From positions 1-55,398 of the forward strand of contig SUXG01000013.1 in assembly GCA_015061085.1 (NCBI GenBank): DNA of 55,398 nt, read 5' to 3'. The notes under the pieces were generated by a model. It searched no databases, was not told the DNA's origin, and saw only the letters and a list, made by a program, of their open reading frames with translations. Shown here piece by piece: positions 16,557 to 24,812 of this stretch (within the stretch, counting starts at the first letter, position 1; every line of letters begins with the position of its first letter). The position numbers were made by a program, and so were the translations under genes. Source of the DNA: Bacteroidales bacterium. GTDB lineage: Bacteria > Bacteroidota > Bacteroidia > Bacteroidales > Muribaculaceae.

Positions 16557-18215
16557 ATGAATGTAATTGAATTAAAAGATGCAATACTTCAAGAAGTATA
16601 TGCAAATGTGATTATCAAAATCAAGGGGAATTGCCGACTTTCTGGGACGCTGAATTTAGGTCCTAACTGTATTCTCGATTTTGAAGGAGGGACTTTACGT
16701 CCGGTTAGTAATGTTGCAAATGCTGTTATTGTAGGCTATGCCACAGAAATTCGAGCACCGAAGTATCAAATTTTCTATGGAATTGAGTTAAGGGGAACTT
16801 TCTCAAATTCTACTTTGCCGGTAGAGTGGTTTGGAGCTATTGGAAATGGATTTGCAGGGAATGATGCAAAAAACAATTACTTTGAAATCCAGAGTGCTTT
16901 AGATTTTACCGAAAATCTGACAAATCGTATTCCTATAGAATTAGGATGTGCGACTTACAATATCGGTCACACAATTGTCCTTAATAAATTGAATCAATCA
17001 ATTGTTGGAAATGGTTGTTTGCAGATCTTAACAGATATTCCTGCAATTGAAATGCGAAATCTATATCAAAAAGTTGATATTCGCGAAATTCGTTATCGTG
17101 ATTATGGAAATACATTTGAATCAATGGTTGGTACCGGTGTGTTGCTTTCCGGCAATGTTCATAATGCAACGATAAATGTTGATAAGATGATTGGGCTTAA
17201 AGTAGGTTTTGACTTTACTCCATCAGTATATAATGCTGAAAATTATATTGTAGGCTTACAATACAATAAGGTCAGTTGGCAATATTTGGAATGTGAGACA
17301 GGTATTAATTTGAAAGTTAATAATTTTGACGTAGATTCTCAGGCTTTGTGGGTTAATGAGAATCAATTCAATGGAGGACGACTATATTGCAAGTATGGTA
17401 TTGTTATTGAAGGTAAAGAAGGTGATAATAATATGATTAATGGAAACGTATTTAATTGTATTGGATTTGAAGGATATGATGATTTAATGATGGAGACTCC
17501 AATCAAGGTAAAATCGGCAAGGTTAAATAATTTCCATGACTTACGTATGAGTGAGGGCATTGTTCAAACTACATTAACCAATCAAAATGGTGATATAATC
17601 GGCTTTGAATCGACATATATCGATCTTGAAGATTGCGAGTTTATGGATTTTAGCATAAAGAGCATTTTGCCATTTAACTTTGTTAAGTCAATTCGCTGCA
17701 ATAATATTTCTATACGAGCAAGTGTTTCGGATAAAGGTATGGGATCGCGATATAAAGGAAGAGATACGATATTTATCAACCAAACAAATCCAAACAATGG
17801 AGCTGTTTTGTCTGGTCCTATCCATTACAGCGTTTCGTCAAATATTGTTCCACAAAATTATTATCAAAAATTTGAATTCAGAAGAAGTCTAATTATAAAC
17901 TTTGATATGTTGTTTGTTCGCGATGTTCAAGGTCAAGTCGTAATGTCTAACATAGTCGAATTAGAATTTAAAACACCTGAGTATGTTGATGATAATAAAA
18001 CGATAACAATTGATTTTTCAAATTCAAGTTATCGACTCCATCCTGAAATGATAATTTGCTTTAGAGGTATTGTAGGTTCGAAACTTAAGTTTATTAATTC
18101 AGCGGAAGCAAATCAGAGCATTACAAACAATACATTGACTCGACATGGTACATATAAAGTGGCTTTTGATACAGATGAAAACATATTTATCGTGCCAATG
18201 GCATATTTTGATTAA
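16557..18215 (+). CDS. Right-handed beta-helix (tailspike/pectate-lyase-like) protein, copy 1
   Basis: The 552-residue protein has a short N-terminal beta segment (NVIIKIKGNCRLSG...CILDFEGGTLR). PVEWFGAIGNG follows, matching the WFGAkGDG motif where tailspike and pectate-lyase-like beta-helices begin. Repeated short beta strands with N/G turns run to about residue 400, then a C-terminal cap ends VPMAYFD. No signal peptide or membrane segment is visible, unlike the LRR protein encoded 14 bases downstream. Candidate roles are glycan binding or cleavage, or a phage-tail-like spike; I see no catalytic residues I can name. Residues about 268-429 are nearly identical at the DNA level to copy 2 at 19719. 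Confidence 0.6.
   Translation: MNVIELKDAILQEVYANVIIKIKGNCRLSGTLNLGPNCILDFEGGTLRPVSNVANAVIVGYATEIRAPKYQIFYGIELRGTFSNSTLPVEWFGAIGNGFAGNDAKNNYFEIQSALDFTENLTNRIPIELGCATYNIGHTIVLNKLNQSIVGNGCLQILTDIPAIEMRNLYQKVDIREIRYRDYGNTFESMVGTGVLLSGNVHNATINVDKMIGLKVGFDFTPSVYNAENYIVGLQYNKVSWQYLECETGINLKVNNFDVDSQALWVNENQFNGGRLYCKYGIVIEGKEGDNNMINGNVFNCIGFEGYDDLMMETPIKVKSARLNNFHDLRMSEGIVQTTLTNQNGDIIGFESTYIDLEDCEFMDFSIKSILPFNFVKSIRCNNISIRASVSDKGMGSRYKGRDTIFINQTNPNNGAVLSGPIHYSVSSNIVPQNYYQKFEFRRSLIINFDMLFVRDVQGQVVMSNIVELEFKTPEYVDDNKTITIDFSNSSYRLHPEMIICFRGIVGSKLKFINSAEANQSITNNTLTRHGTYKVAFDTDENIFIVPMAYFD
17358..17843 (+). repeat. Near-identical patch shared by the two beta-helix genes (copy 1)
   Basis: About 485 bases match 20478-20966 almost base for base, with one 3-base length difference near 17470. 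The flanking parts of the two genes are clearly diverged. Confidence 0.85.
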
Positions 18216-18296
18216 AATTTAATAATGATATGAAAAAGTTTAAAAATCTTTTAATAGCATTGATAGCCACCTTGTGTGGCATCAATGCTTACGCCT
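18126..18296 (+). repeat. Junction repeat (beta-helix 3' end plus LRR signal peptide), copy 1
   Basis: It covers the last ~90 bases of the beta-helix gene, the 14-base spacer and the LRR signal-peptide codons. It is nearly identical to 21246-21416. A shorter piece covering only the spacer and signal peptide recurs at 23014-23094. Confidence 0.85.
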
Positions 18297-19675
18297 ACGA
18301 TTTCGAAGAGGGAGACTATTATTATACTATAACAAGTTCAAACAAGGATAACCCAACAGTTCAAATTTCTGGATTTACGATGAAAAGATATAAAGTGATA
18401 ATTCCGGAAGAAGTTGTTTATAATGGTGTCGGATATAAGGTGACATCGTTTGCCTATCAATTATTTTGGAATCATGGCAAAGTAGAGGAGGTTATATTAC
18501 CATCGAGTATCACAGAAATACCTGATTATTGTTTTTATAATATTTCTACGTTACAAAGTATAGTTGTTTCTTCGAATTTAACTAAAATTGGCAAGGAGAG
18601 TTTTGCCAACAGTGGATTGACAGAAATAAAATTGCCGGAGTCATTAACCCAAATTGGAGAAGGATGCTTTGCTGGATGTAATCAACTTAGAAATGTTGAT
18701 ATGTCTTCAGCTAAATCATTGAAACAACTTAGTAAGGAGTGTTTTTCAAGTAGTGGTGTTAACGAGGTAATATTACCCAATTCTATAAGTGAAATTGGAG
18801 ATAATTGTTTTGCTTATTGTAGTAGTTTGTCAAAAATACAAATTCCAACAGGTGTTAAAATTATACCATACAGAGCTTTTATATCATGCGAATCTTTAAC
18901 GGAAATTATACTGCCGAAAGGACTTGAAACAATAGAAAGTGGAGCATTCAAAGGTTGTAAAAATTTGAAAAAAATAAATTTTCCGTTTGCTATGAAGGGA
19001 ATTAGTGAGTGGTCTTTTCAAGATTGTGAGTCTTTAGAAGAATTGTTGTTGCCAAAATTAACTTACTTTGGGGGATTTGTATCGTTTAAAGGATCTGAAA
19101 TTTTTACTCCTGCAATCGAAAATGCCAAGTCACTGAAGAAACTTGTAATTCCAGCTGAATGCTTTTCTGCATCAGTGTCTATTGCAGAGAATCTTAATAG
19201 GTCTTTTTTGGGAGGCAATTTTTCCAAATCGGAAGAACTTGAAGAAATAGTAGTTAATATGTTAAATCCGGAATTATTTTGCAGCTATTATTTGTGGTTT
19301 TCTGCTTCGACATATCAAAATGCTGTGTTGCGTGTACCTGTCGGAACCAAAGAACGATATCGAGCTTCAATTGACTGGGGGTCTTTTGATAATATAGTGG
19401 AGGATCCGGATGTTGTAGGAGTTGAAGTTGTAGCCGGAGTGGAAGAGGTGCAGTCAGAGACGGAAGATATTGCGATTGACGGAAGATGTTTACGAGTAAA
19501 TGGCGATACAGATGTTTATATTAAAATATATGACATTTCCGGTAAATGTGCATTGGCGGTTCAGACTGTCAATGGTGTCGCTGATTTATCTGATTTATCT
19601 TCAGGTTTATATATCGCTGTAGCTAAATCTTCAAAAGGTAATGCCACAAAGAAATTTATTCTTACAGGCAGATAA
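18230..19675 (+). CDS. Secreted BspA-like LRR_5 protein, copy 1
   Basis: The 481-residue protein has a signal peptide (MKKFKNLLIALIATLCGINAYA). An N-terminal strand domain and LRR_5 repeats follow from about residue 85 to 350 (for example LPESLTQIGEGCFAGCNQL). The tail domain (~420-481) has YIKIYDISGKCALAVQ and LSSGLYIAVAKSS, the pattern of type IX-style sorting domains. It is probably displayed at the cell surface, with adhesion as the usual role of the family. It follows the beta-helix gene by 14 bases. Its signal-peptide region and its C-terminal third are almost identical to those of copy 2, while the LRR core differs. Confidence 0.85.
   Translation: MKKFKNLLIALIATLCGINAYAYDFEEGDYYYTITSSNKDNPTVQISGFTMKRYKVIIPEEVVYNGVGYKVTSFAYQLFWNHGKVEEVILPSSITEIPDYCFYNISTLQSIVVSSNLTKIGKESFANSGLTEIKLPESLTQIGEGCFAGCNQLRNVDMSSAKSLKQLSKECFSSSGVNEVILPNSISEIGDNCFAYCSSLSKIQIPTGVKIIPYRAFISCESLTEIILPKGLETIESGAFKGCKNLKKINFPFAMKGISEWSFQDCESLEELLLPKLTYFGGFVSFKGSEIFTPAIENAKSLKKLVIPAECFSASVSIAENLNRSFLGGNFSKSEELEEIVVNMLNPELFCSYYLWFSASTYQNAVLRVPVGTKERYRASIDWGSFDNIVEDPDVVGVEVVAGVEEVQSETEDIAIDGRCLRVNGDTDVYIKIYDISGKCALAVQTVNGVADLSDLSSGLYIAVAKSSKGNATKKFILTGR
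19112..19665 (+). repeat. Near-identical 3' part of the LRR genes (copy 1)
   Basis: It matches 22430-22977 with scattered single-base changes and one 3-base difference at the CSYY/CSY codons. It encodes the last LRR block and the sorting-type tail. Confidence 0.85.
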
Positions 19676-19718
19676 TCAATAATTTATATATAAATAAATT
19701 TTAAAATCAATATATTAT

Positions 19719-21335
19719 ATGTTACAAGTAGTGACTTTTAATGGTAATGCAATAGCAGGTAATTTTGCAAATGTTATTATTAAGATAAAGGGAACTTGTT
19801 ATCTTAATAACAATCTATATTTAGGACCAGGTTGTATTCTTGATTTTGAAGGAGGTAATATAATATCGTATGATCATTCTATAATTGTTGGCAATTTAAC
19901 AGAAATTAGAGCAGCTAAATATCAAATTTTTACAAACGTTGTTTTAGCAGGATCGTTTACAAATAGTAGTTTCTATGTTGAGTGGTTTGGTCCCATAGGA
20001 GAAAATCAAGATACAAATACAATTCAGTTGGCAGTAAATATATGTAGTGCTTTGCAGACGTGTGCTTCAATAGAAATGGGGTCTATGGAATACAAAATCA
20101 ATCAGCCGATAGTTTTAAAGAATCCTAATCAGACATTGATATGTCATGGTACAATTATATTAAGTACTGATATTCCGGCAATTGTATTGCAATCAACATT
20201 TCAAAATGTTTATGTCAGAGAAATAAAAGGCGCAAACAATGGTAATTGGAATAATAGATTAGGAACCGGATTCCTTGTTAATCAGGGCTTAAGTTATTCA
20301 AAGATAAGTGTGGATAAACTTATGGGACTGAAGGTTGGTTTTGATTTTACTCTATCTGAGTTTAGTGACAATAAGATAAAATACAACAAGATTAATTGGC
20401 AATATATTGATTCTAAGGTTGGAATAAACATTAATATTACCAACTGTGAAAGTAATATAGATGGTTGTGTTTTTGGAGAGAATCAATTCAATGGAGGACG
20501 ACTATATTGCAAATATGGCATTGTTATTGAAGGTAAAGAAGGTGACAATGATAAAATAAATGGCAATGTGTTTAATTGCATCGGTTTTGAGGGTTGGGCG
20601 AGTGGTCTAATGATGGAGACTCCAATCAAGGTAAAATCGGCAAGGTTAAATAATTTCCATGACTTGCGTATGAGTGAGGGTATTGCTCAAACTACATTAA
20701 CCAATGAAAATGGAGGTATAATAGGATATGAATCGACATATATCGATCTTGAAGATTGCGAGTTTATGGATTTTAGCATAAAGAGCATTTTGCCATTTAA
20801 CTTTGTTAAGTCAATTCGCTGCAATAATATTTCTATACGAGCAAGTGTTTCGGATAAAGGTATGGGATCGCGATATAAAGGAAGAGATACGATATTTATC
20901 AACCAAACAAATCCAAACAATGGAGCTGTTTTGTCTGGTCCTATCCATTACAGTGTTTCGTCAAATGCCGTTCCTCAGAACTATTTTAAGTCATTATATT
21001 ATGAGACAAGTGAAACATTGAATTTTGATGATTTATTTGTTAATGATACCCACGGACAGAAGATTATGTCGAATCTTTGTAAAATATCATTATGGATTAG
21101 TTCGAATGATGTGTCAAAGAAGTTAACTATAGATTTTGCAAATTCATGTTATAAACTTCATCCTGATATGACAATTTGTTTTATGGGAGATGCTGTATCA
21201 AAGATAGAATTTGTCAACAGTGAGAATCCTAATGGAGTTATCAATAACAATACATTGACTCGACATGGTACATATAAAGTGGCTTTTGATACAGATGAAA
21301 ACATATTTATCGTGCCAATGGCATATTTTGATTAA
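19719..21335 (+). CDS. Right-handed beta-helix protein, copy 2
   Basis: The 538-residue paralogue of the protein at 16557 has the same order: VIIKIKGTCYLNNN...CILDFEGGNII, VEWFGPIGENQDTNT, beta-helix strands and the identical end TRHGTYKVAFDTDENIF...VPMAYFD. The N-terminal half has diverged widely, whereas 20478-20966 is nearly identical to 17358-17843. No signal peptide is visible. It begins 43 bases after the first LRR gene and is followed after 14 bases by the second, repeating the module order. It may be a spike-like or glycan-binding protein; the function and cell location are unresolved. Confidence 0.6.
   Translation: MLQVVTFNGNAIAGNFANVIIKIKGTCYLNNNLYLGPGCILDFEGGNIISYDHSIIVGNLTEIRAAKYQIFTNVVLAGSFTNSSFYVEWFGPIGENQDTNTIQLAVNICSALQTCASIEMGSMEYKINQPIVLKNPNQTLICHGTIILSTDIPAIVLQSTFQNVYVREIKGANNGNWNNRLGTGFLVNQGLSYSKISVDKLMGLKVGFDFTLSEFSDNKIKYNKINWQYIDSKVGININITNCESNIDGCVFGENQFNGGRLYCKYGIVIEGKEGDNDKINGNVFNCIGFEGWASGLMMETPIKVKSARLNNFHDLRMSEGIAQTTLTNENGGIIGYESTYIDLEDCEFMDFSIKSILPFNFVKSIRCNNISIRASVSDKGMGSRYKGRDTIFINQTNPNNGAVLSGPIHYSVSSNAVPQNYFKSLYYETSETLNFDDLFVNDTHGQKIMSNLCKISLWISSNDVSKKLTIDFANSCYKLHPDMTICFMGDAVSKIEFVNSENPNGVINNNTLTRHGTYKVAFDTDENIFIVPMAYFD
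20478..20966 (+). repeat. Near-identical patch shared by the two beta-helix genes (copy 2)
   Basis: Partner of 17358-17843. The sharp borders against diverged sequence suggest gene conversion or recent recombination. Confidence 0.85.
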
Positions 21336-21416
21336 AATTTAATAATGATATGAAAACGTTTAAAAATCTTTTAATAGCATTGTTTGCCACCTTGTGTGGC
21401 ATCAATGCTTACGCCT
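21246..21416 (+). repeat. Junction repeat, copy 2
   Basis: Partner of 18126-18296. The few differences fall in the LRR start codon region (AAG/ACG) and one signal-peptide codon pair. Confidence 0.85.
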
Positions 21417-22987
21417 TATCTTTTAATTACCAAGGTCTTGAGTTTACAACAACAGCCGATTATGACGATTACTCTACGGTAAAACTATCAGGTGTATTTA
21501 TAAGCAAAAGCTGTGTGGTTGTACCCGATGAAATAATTTATAAAGACAGAAAATATTTGGTGACTGCGATTGATAAGGGCGTTTTTGCAAACGATATCAC
21601 ATTAGAGGAAATAGAACTTCCTAAACAAAATATAAATAGAATACCGGAAAGATGTTTTGCTAATACTAAGAATTTAAAAAAGATTACTTTGCCGGAATCT
21701 CTTATTAGTATAGGAGAAAGTGCTTTTGAAAAATCAGGTTTGAATTCTATTGATATTCCGGATGGTGTAACAGAAATTGGTGAGTGTGCTTTTGCTTCTA
21801 CATCATTAACAACTATCGTTTTGCCACCTAATATCACTAAGATAGCGAAAAATCTATTTGAATTTTCGCAATTGCAAAATGTTGTAATTCCCGAAAATGT
21901 AACAGAGATTGGCGAGTGTGCTTTTAGGTTTACTTCTCTTGAAAAAATTGATTTATCTGCAAGTGTTAGATACATCGGAAAGGCAGCCTTTACAGGGTGT
22001 CACAAGATAGAATCTTTTCATATCGGAGAGAATATGGAATATTTAGGTTCAGAGTTTATATCGAGTAAAAAATTAAAACAATTAACATTTTCAGAAAATC
22101 ATAATATTCAATCATTTAGCATAGGAAAATGTGAATCGTTGGAGTATATAGATTTAACTCCATTAAAATCGTTGAAAATTATAGATCGGCGTTGTTTTTC
22201 TGATTGCGAAGCTCTTAAAGATATAATTTTGCCAAACACATTAGAAGAAATAGGCTTTAGAGCTTTTTATAATTGTGTAAATCTTAAAAAAATTAACCTC
22301 CCATCATCTTTGAAATATATCGACGCATGGGCATTCCAAAATTGTGTGTCTTTAGAAGAACTGATACTGCCTAAGCTAATTCAATTCGGAGGATTTGTAG
22401 AATATCAAGGGGGGCATGTATATACAGTAGCAATTGAAAATGCCAAGTCACTAAAGAAACTTGTGATTCCAGCTGAATGCTTTTCTGCATCAGTTTCTAT
22501 TGCAGAGAATCTTAATAGGTCATTTTTTGGAGGCAATTTTTCAAAATCGGAAGAACTTGAAGAAATAGTAGTTAATATGTTAAATCCGGAATTATTTTGT
22601 AGCTATTTGTGGTTTTCTGCTTCGACATATCAAAATACTGTGTTGCGTGTACCTATTGGAACCAAAGAACGATATCGAGCTTCAATTGACTGGGGGTCTT
22701 TTGATAATATAGTGGAGGATCCGGATGTTGTAGGAGTTGAAGTTGTAGCCGGAGTGGAAGATGTGCAGTCAGAGACGGAAGATATAGCGATTAACGGAAG
22801 AAGTTTACGGGTAAATAGCGATGCAGATGTTTATATTAAAATATATGACATTTCCGGTAAATGTGCATTGGAGGTTCTGACTGTCAATGGTGTCGCTGAT
22901 TTATCTGATTTATCTTCAGGTTTATATATCGCTGTAGCTAAGTCTTCAAAAGGTAATGCCGCAAAGAAATTTATTCTACACGACTAA
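21350..22987 (+). CDS. Secreted BspA-like LRR_5 protein, copy 2
   Basis: The 545-residue protein has a signal peptide almost identical to copy 1 (MKTFKNLLIALFATLCGINAYA). It has more LRR_5 repeats than copy 1 (about residues 75-360, for example LPESLISIGESAFEKSGL) and a C-terminal third nearly identical to copy 1, including the sorting-type tail (YIKIYDISGKCALEVL...LSSGLYIAVAKSS). Extra repeats in the core account for the length difference. It forms a two-gene module with the beta-helix gene 14 bases upstream. Probable surface adhesin; ligand unknown. Confidence 0.85.
   Translation: MKTFKNLLIALFATLCGINAYALSFNYQGLEFTTTADYDDYSTVKLSGVFISKSCVVVPDEIIYKDRKYLVTAIDKGVFANDITLEEIELPKQNINRIPERCFANTKNLKKITLPESLISIGESAFEKSGLNSIDIPDGVTEIGECAFASTSLTTIVLPPNITKIAKNLFEFSQLQNVVIPENVTEIGECAFRFTSLEKIDLSASVRYIGKAAFTGCHKIESFHIGENMEYLGSEFISSKKLKQLTFSENHNIQSFSIGKCESLEYIDLTPLKSLKIIDRRCFSDCEALKDIILPNTLEEIGFRAFYNCVNLKKINLPSSLKYIDAWAFQNCVSLEELILPKLIQFGGFVEYQGGHVYTVAIENAKSLKKLVIPAECFSASVSIAENLNRSFFGGNFSKSEELEEIVVNMLNPELFCSYLWFSASTYQNTVLRVPIGTKERYRASIDWGSFDNIVEDPDVVGVEVVAGVEDVQSETEDIAINGRSLRVNSDADVYIKIYDISGKCALEVLTVNGVADLSDLSSGLYIAVAKSSKGNAAKKFILHD
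22430..22977 (+). repeat. Near-identical 3' part of the LRR genes (copy 2)
   Basis: Partner of 19112-19665. Confidence 0.85.
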
Positions 22988-23022
22988 ATCCTTCGCCAAT
23001 TAAACCACTCTAAAATAATGAT

Positions 23023-24594
23023 ATGAAAACGTTTAAAAATCTTTTAATAGCATTGTTTGCCACCTTGTGTGGCATCAATGCATACGCCTACGATTTCGAA
23101 GTAGATGGCATTTATTAAAAGTATCAGTCAATTCAGAAAAAGACTGTAGCTGTGACTTCCAGAGTTTATGGAATTGAGACATACTCAGGAACAGTAGCGA
23201 TTCCTTCGACAGTGTCATATTTGGATGTGGAATACAATGTTACAGAAATTGATTATTCTGCATTTTCAAATTGCGATGAATTAGAGAAGATTGAAATACC
23301 TAAGGGCATGATATTGATTGGTGATAATGCTTTTAAGGATTGTATTAATTTGAAGCAAGTCATTATCAATGAGGGGTTGGAACGGATAGGTGATAACGCT
23401 TTTGAAGGATGTACTTCTTTGGAGGAAATTACTCTGCCGAGCACTTTCTATCGAATCGGAGAATGGGCTTTTTACAATAGTGGCATCAAGAGTATTGTGT
23501 TTACGGGTGATAAATGTGCAACTATCGGATATATGGCTTTCTACAATACGAAGTTGTCGGAAGCACATATAAGTAATGTTTCTGTCATCGGTGACATGGC
23601 GTTTTACGTAACGCAGTTGAAAGAGGTAGTCTTTGGAGACAATTTGAATAGTATCGGCGACTATGCTTTCTATGGCACGCCGTTGAAGAAGGCTGAGTTT
23701 GGAAATAACCTTGAAAGTGTGGGTGTGCATGCTTTTTATATGACAGACATCGAATCGGTCGATTTGAGCAAAGTGACAAATCTTAAGTCGATAGATTATG
23801 CCTTTTCAGATTGTAAGAAACTTGTTTCGGTCAAATTGCCACAAACTTTGGAAGAGATTGGCGACGAAGTATTTAAAGGATGTGCTATGTTGGAAAATGT
23901 AGAATTGCCACAAGCATTGGAGACAATAGGGAAAGCTGCATTTTATGGTTGTTCTCGACTTAAAGCATTAGATTTTCCGGCATCGCTTAAGAATGTTCAT
24001 GGAGGAGCATTTAATGGTTGTGAGTCATTGACATCATTGGAATTTCCTTCAAAAGTGTGGCTTCATTTATGGGACTATGAATCTATCGTGGACGGTTGTA
24101 ATAATTTGAAGATGGTAAAACTGCCCGGTGTGCCACTTCCTGTATATCCGATATTCAATCAAGTTAATTTCGAGACTGTGTATGCCGTTTATGGCTATGA
24201 CAATTATGTGCCTGAAAATATGGCTGAGCTATTCAATGCGCAGACTTACGAAACTGCGGTGTTGCGAGTGCCTGTGGGTACGAAAGATTTGTATAGCGAG
24301 ACATCGCCTTGGAAGTATTTTGCCAATATAGAGGAAGATTGGTCACTTGAAATGGTGGGCATTGATAATGTTCATAAAGAAGATAATTGCTCAATATGGT
24401 ATGCAGAAGGCAAAATAAGGCATAATATAGCAACTGATGTCGATATAGAGATATTTGGGGCTGACGGAAGGTCGGTTTTGAGATGTGAGACTGCATCGCA
24501 GAGTGTTGATATTTCGGATTTACCGTCGGGGGTGTATATTGTCAGGGCTAATTTCAGTGGTAGGACGATAGAAGAAAAAATTGTCGTCAGATAG
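23023..24594 (+). pseudogene. Third LRR_5 surface protein gene, interrupted by a nonsense codon at 23116
   Basis: The gene starts with the same signal peptide as its neighbours (MKTFKNLLIALFATLCGINAYA) and reads YDFEVDGIY, then TAA at 23116-23118, then continues in the same frame as KYQSIQKKTVAVTSRVYGIE and on through LRR_5 repeats to 24594. The rest of the frame is intact, with a sorting-type tail (DVDIEIFGADGRSVLRC...LPSGVYIVRA). A restart at the ATG-less 23152 frame would lack the signal peptide. One base change (for example TAA to TAT) would restore about 523 residues. Possibilities are a recent inactivating mutation, a phase-variable or suppressed stop, or a sequence error. A terminator follows at 24618. 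Confidence 0.8.
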
Positions 24595-24617
24595 ACAAAA
24601 ACTCTTGTATAGGAAAT

Positions 24618-24657
24618 AGCAGGTCGGCAGGTGAAAACTTTCCGACCTGCTTGATTT
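24618..24657 (+). terminator. Terminator of the beta-helix/LRR operon
   Basis: Arms AGCAGGTCGG (24618-24627) and CCGACCTGCT (24642-24651) are followed by TGATTTTT. The same stem sequence (GCAGGTCGG) is used by the terminator at 33885. Confidence 0.8.
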
Positions 24658-24782
24658 TTAAATTTCTTTCTCGTTGTTGTAATTGGCATGGTATCGGTCG
24701 ATAAGTCGGCAGATGCATTGTTAATATTAGCGAAGAAAATTAAATGTTGAGTAAAAAGGCGCTTGATTTGAATAAATTATAC

Positions 24783-24790
24783 TAAATTTG
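24783..24790 (+). promoter_or_regulatory. -7 promoter element of the penicillin-binding protein gene
   Basis: TAAATTTG lies 22 bases before the ATG at 24813, with TTG at 24763-24765 upstream. Confidence 0.65.
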
Positions 24791-24812
24791 CACTTTAGAA
24801 AATGTTGCAACA

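Noticed and set aside
17358..22977. Reading the duplicated blocks as a transposon or DNA inversion system
   Set aside because: The repeats are direct, lie within coding frames, and no recombinase or inverted ends accompany them; gene conversion or tandem duplication explains them better.
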